Shown: positions 43,977-51,186 of the stretch, piece after piece
How positions within the stretch are numbered: position 1 is the first letter of the stretch
Layout of the letters: every line of letters begins with the position of its first letter
Assembly (NCBI GenBank): GCA_038230515.1
Contig: JBBRND010000008.1
Location: forward strand, 87,180 to 151,179
From: JAPLDB01 sp038230515
GTDB taxonomy: Bacteria > Bacteroidota > Bacteroidia > AKYH767-A > 2013-40CM-41-45
Length of the DNA stretch: 64,000 nucleotides
Direction of reading: 5' to 3'
Notes under the pieces: generated by a model
The model's database searches: none
What the model was told of the DNA's origin: nothing
Seen by the model: the letters and a program-made list of their open reading frames with translations, nothing else
Translations under genes and position numbers: made by a program

Positions 43977-45362
43977 TCAATCAATCTTCACCACTTTTTG
44001 CACGTGCGCATAATTGCTGTTGGTGAGAGAAACAATGTAAATGCCTTGCGGAAGGTTTGATGTTTTAATTTTAATATCCGGCATTGAGGCAGGAACGGAA
44101 TAAATTATTTTTCCGATGGCATCAGTAAGCGTAACAACAGAGCCGCTTACAAATTGCGAATCATAAATTGTCAACTCATCAACAACGGGATTCGGAGAGA
44201 TGCTGAATATATTTTCCTCGGGCTCATTTACAGAAAGTGAATTGCAGACCACTTTAATTTTAAAATATGACGGAATAATATTCGGCAAGCCAAGCCCTGT
44301 GGTAGTTCCTGTAAAGTTAGGATCGAGATCAACACCGTTGTCAACATAGTTGCAGTTTGTGCCTGCAGTGCCGGGAGAGTTTATCACTCCGATGTATTGA
44401 TGAAAGGAAGGGCTCACATAAATTTTTCCATCGTTCGCTAATTGTATTGCATAAATATCAGCAGTGGTGCTTATCACCTGCATGGATGCAGTAATCTGCG
44501 CAGCGTTGCCGGCAGTTAAATCAAATTGTTGAAGCGTTGCTGCAGGATCGTAACAGGAAGCATACAACATGTTTTGCTGCGGAGAAAATTCTACTCCATA
44601 CGTGTGGTCGCTCATCGGTATTGTAACCGGATTACTTACCGCACCTGTTACATTATTAAAATCTAAAACCTGAACCGTGTCCAGGTATCCGGTTGCAAGT
44701 GCAATGCGATCTCCGCAGGGAGAAAATTTCATTTGACCGTTTGTATATTGTATCGCTCCGAGTGCGTGCACCATTCCTGTATTGGAAACTACCGGAGTTC
44801 CCAAGCCGGCTGAGGTGAGCGGATAAACATAGAATGCATCGCTGCCCCACTCATGCACGGCTATCCAGAAATCAATATTATTATTCTGATGGATGGCGCA
44901 GAGTTTTTCAGTAAGATTTATCTGCACCGGAAAATTTTTTGTAGTTACATCTCCCAACCCTCCGGCAAGAGTCATGTCAACGATGGAATATTCCAGCCCG
45001 TTAGGTCCTCCTATTTCATCATTTGTAAAAACATAATAAACAGAAGTGCTTCCCGGCAACGGAACGATGAGCGCTGCCTGTGTGCATGAAGTGCCGCCAA
45101 GTAAACCGGTTCCGTTAGGCATAGGTTGGTGCGAGCGGTTCCACACCGTAACTCCATCGGTATAAAAAAGAAGAGAGCCGGTTGCATCGCTCACCGTTGC
45201 ATTGCCCTCGCTGGTATTCAATGCACCGTTAGTAAGCACGGTGGCAGTGCCCGATGAAAAATCTAATCCTGCCAGCACCCCGAAGTACCATTTGTCAGTT
45301 TCATGCTGGGCATGCGCAGTGGTATAAAAAAGAATTGCAGCCAGGAGTAAATTTTTTTTCAT
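43977..45362 (-). CDS. T9SS cargo: WD40-like propeller with sorting domain, no PKD (paralogue E)
   Basis: The 461-residue secreted protein begins MKKNLLLAAILFYTTAHAQ. The propeller part (about 20-370) opens KWYFGVLAGLDFSSGTATVLTNGALNTSEG and includes LLFYTDGVTVWNRSHQPMPNG, SPCGDRIALATG, SPQQNMLYASCYD and LANDGKIYVSPS; these match the N-terminal part of the protein at 38647. It ends in a type A sorting domain (FSISPNPVVDELTIYDSQF, IYIVSLTNSNYAHVQKVVKID) that is unlike the module of its four neighbours. The gene is first in the minus-strand run and faces the accessory region at 45.4 kb. Confidence 0.87.
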   Translation of the reverse strand: MKKNLLLAAILFYTTAHAQHETDKWYFGVLAGLDFSSGTATVLTNGALNTSEGNATVSDATGSLLFYTDGVTVWNRSHQPMPNGTGLLGGTSCTQAALIVPLPGSTSVYYVFTNDEIGGPNGLEYSIVDMTLAGGLGDVTTKNFPVQINLTEKLCAIHQNNNIDFWIAVHEWGSDAFYVYPLTSAGLGTPVVSNTGMVHALGAIQYTNGQMKFSPCGDRIALATGYLDTVQVLDFNNVTGAVSNPVTIPMSDHTYGVEFSPQQNMLYASCYDPAATLQQFDLTAGNAAQITASMQVISTTADIYAIQLANDGKIYVSPSFHQYIGVINSPGTAGTNCNYVDNGVDLDPNFTGTTTGLGLPNIIPSYFKIKVVCNSLSVNEPEENIFSISPNPVVDELTIYDSQFVSGSVVTLTDAIGKIIYSVPASMPDIKIKTSNLPQGIYIVSLTNSNYAHVQKVVKID

Positions 45363-45416
45363 CGCGGTTTACTTTTAATGGCTATAAAGATAAGTAAAGA
45401 TTAGAATTGCAAAGCT

Positions 45417-45436
45417 GGTTGATTAAGTTAATTGAG
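45417..45436. repeat. 20-bp direct repeat, left copy
   Basis: GGTTGATTAAGTTAATTGAG matches 50982-51001 at 18 of 20 positions. Just right of it, GTTGATTA (45444-45451) and TAATCAAC (45470-45477) form an 8-bp stem. Confidence 0.6.
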
Positions 45437-45490
45437 TTCATTGGTTGATTAAGTAAAACCTGGTTTCCCTAATCAACTCCCAAAAAAAAA

Positions 45491-45521
45491 TTTGCACAGT
45501 ATTTTAAAATTATTTCCTTTG
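45491..45521 (+). promoter_or_regulatory. Possible promoter reading toward array 3
   Basis: TTTG at 45491-45494, 19 bases, then TTCCTTTG at 45514-45521 (one base off TAnnTTTG). Downstream CACCGCTTTTAAAAAACC resembles the segment after several housekeeping promoters in this window. Transcription would pass an 11-bp hairpin and the array before reaching the 46245 gene. Confidence 0.45.
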
Positions 45522-45656
45522 CACCGCTTTTAAAAAACCTACCACGTGAGATGAAAGCTTTTTCTTACCACTCAAACATTTTTTCTTCCCCAGAGGCAAC
45601 ACCCTCTGAAACCCGCATGATTGTAGGGGGGGGGAATTCCGGTCTAACCTAATTGC

Positions 45657-45680
45657 AGAGACGAAATTTATTTCGTCTCT
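45657..45680. terminator. Perfect 11-bp hairpin, possible terminator
   Basis: AGAGACGAAAT (45657-45667) and ATTTCGTCTCT (45670-45680) pair perfectly around TT. There is no T run right after it, so termination is uncertain. Confidence 0.4.
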
Positions 45681-45837
45681 ATCAACAAAAAAATTTACTG
45701 AAGACAAGTCATTCTGTTTGGCGGAGGTGCTGAAGTGGAAGTTTTATTTGCGGGGAAGTTTCAGGAGAAGAAAGGTATTGAGAGGTTTGGCGGGGCAATT
45801 GGGACAAGCCGCAATGAGAGGTGAGAATGCACCGGCA

Positions 45838-46089
45838 TTTTTGGATCCTGCCTTTCCATTTTTGGTTACTGCTCTCCCGTTTTTGGTTACCGCTCTCCCA
45901 TTTTTGGTTACTACTCTCCCGTTTTTGGATCCTACTTTTCTATTTTTGGTTACCGCTCTCCCATTTTTGGTTACTACTCTCCTGTTTTTGGTTACTGCTT
46001 TTCTATTTTTGGTTACTACTCTCCCGTTTTTGGTTACTGCTTTCTCATTTTTGGTTACTGCTTTCTCATTTTTGGTTACTACTTCTTCG
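45838..46089. repeat. Array 3: twelve 21-bp tandem repeats
   Basis: Twelve units of exactly 21 bases run without a break. Each starts TTTTTGGTTAC (two start TTTTTGGATCC) and ends in a half that varies among forms such as TGCTCTCCCG, TACTCTCCCG and TGCTTTTCTA. The frame stays open in several directions because the unit has no stop codon. The array ends 155 bases before the ATG of the gene at 46245, mirroring array 1 and the gene at 5156. Confidence 0.93.
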
Positions 46090-46244
46090 AATTTGATGAA
46101 AAAAATGGGTTTTTGTTCAAATGGCGGTTTCAACCAACCGTATGTGATTACAAACGGGGATAGCTTCTCCGATAAACGGTTTTCAAATTCAATACAGATA
46201 CTAAGTGTAATTTAATTAAATCATAAATCTAAAAAATAAAAATT

Positions 46245-47159
46245 ATGGCAGACAACAAAATTGAAAACACGACTAATATGATCAGGACTACTGTGGTGTA
46301 TGATGGTGCTAATTCATCAATGACTGCGGGAATTGGGGCTTATGCGGGTGTGCTTGCGCAGGTGGTGAATAAACTGGTGCTTATTGATGCGCTGAATATT
46401 ATTGCCACCGGAAAAACAGGCGGTGTTACGCTTGATACGAAGGGGTTGAAGAATGCGATGTGTGTGCTTGCGGGACGGGTGGGACAGGCGGTGGCGGCTT
46501 ATGCGAACAGTGTAAATAATAATACGCTGCTTGCGGTGGTGAATTTTACGGTGCCGAAGCTGCTGGCTATTAACAAGGATGATGTGGATGATACGTGTGA
46601 GGCGATTCGTGCGGCTGCGAATACGAATATTGGTGCTGCGGGTAGTTTTGGTTATGTGGCGGGTGATGTGACTGACCTGGGGACTGCGATTGCGCTGTAC
46701 CGAACTTCGATAGCGAAGCCGAGGCAGGCGGTTATTTCGAAGAGCCAGGCGATAAAGGATATTAAGAGTTTGCAGAAAGATATTAGTAAGAATTTTTTTG
46801 TGGGACAGTTGGATAAGATGGCTTACACGCTGAAGGGAGGAGTGAATGATACTTTTTACAATGGGCATACGCAGGCGCGGGTGATTATAGATTTGGGTAA
46901 GACATCGGGAAAGATAAGGGGAGTGGCTAATGACCAGCTTGGGAAACCGAAGCAGGGGGTGAAGTTTAGTGTGTTTAAAGCGGGAACGACTACGCTTGTG
47001 AAGAGTGTGGTGACGAAGGCGGACGGGAAGTTTAGTGTGACGAAGCTTTTTGGAAAGTATGATGTGAAGTGGGAGTGCGCGGGTTGCACGACTTTGACGG
47101 AGAACGGGATTGATGTGGCGGCTGGGAAGAGTGTGACAAGGACGGTTGCGTTGGTGTGA
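46245..47159 (+). CDS. Unknown helical protein with C-terminal carboxypeptidase-regulatory-like domain, downstream of array 3
   Basis: The 304-residue protein has no signal peptide. Residues 1-215 are helical and rich in Ala, Asn and Asp. Marker phrases are NSVNNNTLLAVVNFTVPKL near 85, DDVDDTCEAIRAAANTN near 107, and KPRQAVISKSQAIKDIKSLQKDI near 160, then FFVGQLDKM. Residues 220-304 form a beta domain of the carboxypeptidase-regulatory type (KIRGVANDQLGKPKQGVKFSV, KADGKFSVTKLFGKYDVKWE, GKSVTRTVALV). I recall similar proteins in other Bacteroidota genomes but no known function. Codon use is G/T-rich compared with neighbours (many GCG, GTG, GGG), which suggests a different history. The start region AAAAATTATGGCAG is like that of the 5156 gene. 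Confidence 0.75.
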   Translation: MADNKIENTTNMIRTTVVYDGANSSMTAGIGAYAGVLAQVVNKLVLIDALNIIATGKTGGVTLDTKGLKNAMCVLAGRVGQAVAAYANSVNNNTLLAVVNFTVPKLLAINKDDVDDTCEAIRAAANTNIGAAGSFGYVAGDVTDLGTAIALYRTSIAKPRQAVISKSQAIKDIKSLQKDISKNFFVGQLDKMAYTLKGGVNDTFYNGHTQARVIIDLGKTSGKIRGVANDQLGKPKQGVKFSVFKAGTTTLVKSVVTKADGKFSVTKLFGKYDVKWECAGCTTLTENGIDVAAGKSVTRTVALV

Positions 47160-47192
47160 TGGGAATTAGAAATTGCCGAATGAAAACAACCG

Positions 47193-47297
47193 CCACCTGA
47201 CAGGAGAAAAAACTACCTGTCAGGAGGTGGGTTCAATGCGTGGCATAGCAGTGCCTCTTGAGCGGATAAATCAGAATGACCCACGCAGATTTTTTTT
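47193..47297 (+). terminator. Hairpin pair and terminator-like tail after the 46245 gene
   Basis: CCTGACAGG (47196-47204) pairs with CCTGTCAGG (47216-47224), and flanking CCACC/GGTGG can extend it. Further on, TGCGTGG (47237-47243) can pair with CCACGCA (47281-47287), followed by GAT and a run of T to 47297. The long second loop makes it an unusual terminator; a small structured RNA is an alternative. Confidence 0.45.
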
Positions 47298-47348
47298 GTA
47301 CCAACCCAAGCAAATAAAAAATATATAAATCACTAATAAATAAACATT

Positions 47349-47968
47349 ATGACAACAACAGCAACCGCCTACGAATCCGTAGAAAACACAAAACTCAATT
47401 ACCCTGAAAGTAATTTTGAAACCTTCAAGAAAAGAACCGACTGGCTCTTTGAAGATTTTGAAAACGACAATGGCATTTTAAATTTGTTGCGCAGCAACAA
47501 ATTGGAGATGCACCATTTTCACGCACTGCTCAACACAATCTTTCATCAGGTTTACATGGGCAGCACTTCTTTTGCTTTAGGCGGTGTACACACCGACAGC
47601 CGACATTACAAAGTGAGAGAATATTTTTATCTCATGCAGAAGAAGAACAAGACCATTGGAAATGGATTATTCAAAACTTGTATGACACAGGCTATAAAGG
47701 CAAAGACCCAAGAGAAGTTTTTCCACCACAAGTAACACAAGCATATATTTCTTTCGCAATGTTTTTAGCTTTGAAACAGCCAATTGGTAGATTGGCAATG
47801 GCATATATCTTGGAAGGTGTGAGTGGGGCATTGGGAGAAAAATATGGACTGATGGCAGTAAAACAATTGAATGTTCAGCCCGAGCAAATGACTTTTTTCA
47901 TTAAGCACGGACAGTTAGACAAAGGACACAGCAAGGACCTTCTTGATGTTTTGCAAAATGCCTCCTAA
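47349..47968 (+). pseudogene. Haem-oxygenase-like iron-containing enzyme (HDO family), frameshifted and short at the C-terminus
   Basis: The first frame (47349 to about 47641) encodes LEMHHFHALLNTIFHQVYMGSTSFALGG and KVREYFYLM. The continuation lies one frame over (from about 47642): EEQDHWKWIIQNLYDTGYKGKDP, then YILEGVSGALGEKYG and FIKHGQLDKGHSKDLLDVL. These contain the E-x3-H, E and H-x3-D-x2-H patterns of metal ligands in haem-oxygenase-like diiron oxidases. One missing base in a run of AAG triplets near 47640 explains the shift. The protein stops about 25-30 residues before the usual family end. It heads the four-gene set and may be inactive, or the shift may be a sequencing error. Confidence 0.7.
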
Positions 47969-48066
47969 CGCCCTACGAGTGGGCATGGTGCGTGTATGCT
48001 GCTGAATGTACACAAAGTTTTTACAAGGAAATGTATAGTAGCGCTGCCGCTGCTACAAAGTAGTTT

Positions 48067-48669
48067 ATGACTGTAACCATTGCAACAACCGTTGAAGAAC
48101 TCAACGAAGTTTTTTCTTTGCGCTACTGTATTTACATTGAGGAGTTGGGCAAAACATTTATTCATCACGATAAGGAACAAAAAATTTTGAAAGACGAATA
48201 CGATGATACTGCTTTTCATATTTGCCTTCGCAAAGATGGAGAGTTAGTAGGAATGGTAAGATTGCGTTACCCTCCTGTAAACGACAATGAAATAAATAAA
48301 CTTTCTATTCCGCTTTACTTGCAGGAGAAATACAGAATAAGTGTTTCAAGCAGAATGATGTTAAAGAAGGCATACAGAAATACTTCTGCTGTTGTTCAAT
48401 TGATGGATTTTACTTATGACAAAAATATCAGAGATGGAATTGACTTTGGGGTAATATCAGTTGAAAAACATTTGGTACGCATGTATAAGAAATTTGGCTT
48501 TCACGAAATCCGTCCGATAATAAATGAGTTTAACTTGGAAAGAGTTTTAATGTTTGTGAACGGCAGAGATTGGGAACATTTTAAAACAATCAATTCATCA
48601 TACTGCAATGTATTTTGTAAAATGGTAAGCGATATGAATGAAGAAATGATTTCAAGCAATACAATGTAA
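48067..48669 (+). CDS. N-acyltransferase of the LuxI/FeeM-like GNAT group
   Basis: The 200-residue protein resembles autoinducer synthases and FeeM N-acyl amino acid synthases. Early in the sequence is LRYCIYIEELGKTF, then ILKDEYDDTAFHICLRKDGELVGMVRLRYPP, matching the R..v..eelgw, EyDd..a and vGt.RL blocks. Later come SVSSRMMLKKAYRN and KHLVRMYKKFGFHEI. Members take an acyl group from acyl-ACP or acyl-CoA and place it on an amine (SAM or an amino acid). The acceptor here is unknown. The gene lies 98 bases after the diiron enzyme and 28 bases before the hotdog gene. Its A+T-rich codon use agrees with neighbours in the set. Confidence 0.75.
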   Translation: MTVTIATTVEELNEVFSLRYCIYIEELGKTFIHHDKEQKILKDEYDDTAFHICLRKDGELVGMVRLRYPPVNDNEINKLSIPLYLQEKYRISVSSRMMLKKAYRNTSAVVQLMDFTYDKNIRDGIDFGVISVEKHLVRMYKKFGFHEIRPIINEFNLERVLMFVNGRDWEHFKTINSSYCNVFCKMVSDMNEEMISSNTM

Positions 48670-48697
48670 AATAAATTCATGCAATGCTTTTTCACCA

Positions 48698-49570
48698 ATG
48701 AAAACAAACATAAATCACATTGCAGTTTCCAGAGAACATGAAATACGAATGCCACAAATGGCAAACGATGCTTTGTCAGAATATTGGTTGCTGAAAGAGT
48801 TGGGAGATATTCACTGGATTTTATTAAGTCATGGCTTAGAACAAAAATCATCAGAGTTCAAAGATTTTGTTGGCAATCGTTTGTACGCAGCATTTGTAAG
48901 AATAAATTATTCTTTAAGTCCGTTAAAACATTTTCAAGAAAATGAAATCTTAAATCTCAAAGGAGAAATAAAGCGATTTAAAAACAACACTTACTTTTCA
49001 AACATTCATGGTGTTTGCAATGAAAGTACATTAAGCGCAAACTTAATGACCAGTTTCACTCTTAGAAAATTTAAAGACAATGCAAGCATTGTCAAGGGAA
49101 AAATAAACGGGAAAGTAAATCACATCAAACAATTAAAAACTATTCCAGAATTTTTAAACCAGCATCGTTTGTTAAAGAAAGAACAACTAAGCGAACTTAA
49201 AGCGAACAAGAATAAATTTAAAATCACTGACAAAGCAATTACATCTTTAAGTTATTCACTAAATCCGTTTTACGAAATAAACGGAGTTGGACTTTTATAC
49301 TTTGCCTGTTACCCAATAATTTCAGACAAGTGTTCAGCAGATTTTTTCAAAACTTCTAACACAGTTAAAGATTATGAATTTCTTTATCATACTATTTACC
49401 GAGACATTTTTTATTACGCAAACTGTAACGCAACCGACAATGTAATTTTCAAATTAAACAGCGTTGAAAAGATAGGCAGCAACAAATTAAAACTCACAAG
49501 TTCACTTTACAGACAAAGCGATAATGTTTTAATGGCAAAATTGTTTACAGTAAAACAAAAAGCAAAATGA
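48698..49570 (+). CDS. LnmK/Pnap_2097-like double-hotdog biosynthetic protein
   Basis: The 290-residue protein has two similar halves. The first has LLKELGDIHWILLSHGLEQKSSEFKDFVGNRLYAAFVRINYSL and FQENEILNLKGEIKRFKNNTYFSNIH. The second has SLSYSLNPFYEINGVGLLYFACYPIISDKC and YEFLYHTIYRDIFYYANC. This pattern recalls the LnmK-related Pnap_2097 family, a hotdog-fold group that includes a bifunctional acyltransferase/decarboxylase acting on acyl-ACP in polyketide synthesis. The assignment is by recall and needs a profile search. Its stop overlaps the next start by four bases (ATGA), so translation is probably coupled. Confidence 0.6.
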   Translation: MKTNINHIAVSREHEIRMPQMANDALSEYWLLKELGDIHWILLSHGLEQKSSEFKDFVGNRLYAAFVRINYSLSPLKHFQENEILNLKGEIKRFKNNTYFSNIHGVCNESTLSANLMTSFTLRKFKDNASIVKGKINGKVNHIKQLKTIPEFLNQHRLLKKEQLSELKANKNKFKITDKAITSLSYSLNPFYEINGVGLLYFACYPIISDKCSADFFKTSNTVKDYEFLYHTIYRDIFYYANCNATDNVIFKLNSVEKIGSNKLKLTSSLYRQSDNVLMAKLFTVKQKAK

Positions 49571-50277
49571 CAACTGCCTTACGCTACTTAATATTTTTCA
49601 TTGAGCTGTTTCTGTTCACAGGATTTATTTGGGTAATTGTTTCATGGTTCAAGAAAGGAAACGAAATAGAAAGATGGGAAATGAAATTTGTAAAAATAGC
49701 AGGGCTGCTTTTTATTCTTGCTCATTTATCAGTTGCAATTTATTATCCTCCAACTTCTGTTTTGTTTTCATTAATTGGTTTGTGTTTTCTCTTGCTATCT
49801 GGTATTTTGTTTTTGTGGAGCATTAAATCATTCAATCAACAACCGCCAGCAGTTGCATTTGCTGGAACTATTATAAGACCGCTGAACACAAACGGAGCGT
49901 ACAAAATAATTCGTCATCCGTTTTATACTTCTTATTCACTTGCATGGATTGGAGGAACAATTGCAACTCAATGTTGGTATTTAATTATAAGTTTCTTCTG
50001 CATGTTTTTTATTTATTGGCGAGCAGCTAACCTTGAAGAAACACAATGGTTGAACAGCAGCCATGCAGACACTTATCAAACTTATATGAAGGCAACAGGA
50101 ATGTTTTTTCCGAAAGGCGAAGTTCTTAAAACAATCTTTTTTATTTTCTTCTCTTTAGTAATTATGGCAATTTGTATTATTGCATTTAATAGTTGGTATC
50201 ATTTAAAATTCACAGAAGTAAAACTTCCATTGGCTTCATATTCTTTTCCATCACAACTCGAACAGACAAAGCCATAA
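49567..50277 (+). CDS. Isoprenylcysteine carboxyl methyltransferase-like (ICMT/PEMT) membrane methyltransferase
   Basis: The 236-residue protein has five or six membrane helices. The ICMT signature is near residues 95-120: GTIIRPLNTNGAYKIIRHPFYTSYSLAWIG, where RHPxYxS is the SAM-binding motif. A second motif appears near 158, ANLEETQWLNSSHADTYQTYMK, as in the family (E-E..l...f...Y..Y). It would methylate a carboxyl, amine or hydroxyl group on a lipophilic substrate in the membrane. It is fused by overlap to the hotdog gene, suggesting that it modifies the same product. A 73-bp repeat follows 64 bases after the stop. Confidence 0.8.
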   Translation: MTTALRYLIFFIELFLFTGFIWVIVSWFKKGNEIERWEMKFVKIAGLLFILAHLSVAIYYPPTSVLFSLIGLCFLLLSGILFLWSIKSFNQQPPAVAFAGTIIRPLNTNGAYKIIRHPFYTSYSLAWIGGTIATQCWYLIISFFCMFFIYWRAANLEETQWLNSSHADTYQTYMKATGMFFPKGEVLKTIFFIFFSLVIMAICIIAFNSWYHLKFTEVKLPLASYSFPSQLEQTKP

Positions 50278-50341
50278 ACCAACCACCTTACATGTAGGGA
50301 TTTTTCTCGTTTCAGGGGTTCAATTATTTAACATGGGGCAT

Positions 50342-50414
50342 TGCTGGCCGGTCTTCCACGAAGATTTCTTATGCGGGATGAGACCTAGCAGTTGATAAAC
50401 ATAAACAATCTCTA
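50342..50414 (+). repeat. 73-bp direct repeat, copy A
   Basis: It aligns without gaps to 50885-50957 with 59/73 identical bases and begins TGCTGG and ends TAAACAATCTCTA in both. The dyad CCGCG/CGCGG of copy B is only partly kept here. The rest of the 325-base gap to 50603 shows only the -7 box below. Confidence 0.88.
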
Positions 50415-50580
50415 AAGTTGAAGTGCTAACTAAAAAACAAAATGGTAAAATGATTTATCACCGTTTTTGTTTCCTGGCAGCACGCACTTACAGAAAAGTA
50501 TTGTGTGGTTTACCAAACCCATTAGAATAGGGTAGAAGCGAAAACAACATTTGCAAAACTTTAGTAGCAAATATATTTAC

Positions 50581-50588
50581 TAACTTTG
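50581..50588 (+). promoter_or_regulatory. -7 box of the DUF4242 gene
   Basis: TAACTTTG matches TAnnTTTG and lies 14 bases before the ATG. No TTTG stands at the expected upstream spacing. Confidence 0.4.
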
Positions 50589-50602
50589 GAAAAAAATAAA
50601 CT

Positions 50603-50875
50603 ATGCCAAAATACATTATTGAAAGACAAATTCCGGGAGCAAGTAAACTTAGTGCTGCTGAGCTGAAAGCAATTTCACAAACATCTTGTGGAGTGCTTGG
50701 AAAAATGGGACCACAAATACAGTGGAAACACAGTTATGTGGCTGGTGATAAAATCTATTGCATCTACATTGCACCAAATGAAGAAATGGTTCGTGAACAT
50801 GCAAGACAAGGAGGTTTCCCTGCTACGCTTGTAAGCCAAGTTGCAGCAATCATTGACCCGACAACTTCTGAATAA
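50603..50875 (+). CDS. DUF4242 (SCO4226-like) small protein
   Basis: The 90-residue protein matches the DUF4242 family over its whole length: MPKYIIERQIPGASKLSAAELKAISQTSC, then GPQIQWKHSYVAGDKIYCIYIAPNEEMVREHARQGGFP and the ending IIDPTTSE. The fold is a small ferredoxin-like dimer; a Streptomyces member binds nickel. The gene is a single unit lying between two copies of a 73-bp repeat. The second copy starts nine bases after its stop. Confidence 0.92.
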   Translation: MPKYIIERQIPGASKLSAAELKAISQTSCGVLGKMGPQIQWKHSYVAGDKIYCIYIAPNEEMVREHARQGGFPATLVSQVAAIIDPTTSE

Positions 50876-50884
50876 TCATTTCAG

Positions 50885-50957
50885 TGCTGGCGTGTCTTCC
50901 GCGAATATTTTTTGTGCGCGGTGAGCCCTGCCATTTGATAAGCTTAAACAATCTCTA
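50885..50957 (+). repeat. 73-bp direct repeat, copy B
   Basis: It matches copy A at 59 of 73 bases. Inside it, CCGCG and CGCGG can pair across a 13-base loop, and outer TGGCG/TGCCA can add five pairs (one G-T). Confidence 0.88.
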
Positions 50958-50981
50958 TGCTGGTGGCAGAGTAAGTTGAGT

Positions 50982-51013
50982 GGTTTATTAAGTTAATTGG
51001 GAAATCCGGATTT
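50982..51013. repeat. 20-bp direct repeat, right copy, with adjacent palindrome
   Basis: GGTTTATTAAGTTAATTGGG (50982-51001) matches 45417-45436 at 18/20. It runs into AAATCCGGATTT (51002-51013), a perfect palindrome, and flanking TTGAGT...ACTTAATCAACTCAA can form a longer stem. The gap then continues to the rpsP leader at about 51100. Confidence 0.6.
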
Positions 51014-51186
51014 ACTTAATCAACTCAATCAACAAAATTTACTCAATCAACCAACCCCCATTTTGTCAATTAAAATAAATATCCCATCTTCGCGACCCTT
51101 TTTAAAAAGCCAGCGGAGAATGGCTATCCCGACATGACTCGGGAAAAGGAAAAAATAATACCATCAATAAATAAAACCCAAGTTAA

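Noticed and set aside
45718..46215. Long frames on both strands over array 3 (PFLVTAL and AVTKNGR heptads)
   Set aside because: A 21-base repeat without stop codons opens several frames at once on both strands. There is no sign that one of them is favoured.
46317..46868. 183-codon minus-strand frame opposite the 46245 gene
   Set aside because: It is rich in Arg, His and Ile, as expected from the complement of the G/T-rich plus-strand gene, and has no recognisable domain.
50342..50957. Integron attC sites
   Set aside because: No GTTRRRY/RYYYAAC core sites are found at the ends, the stem of copy B is not conserved by compensating changes in copy A, and there is no integron integrase in the window.
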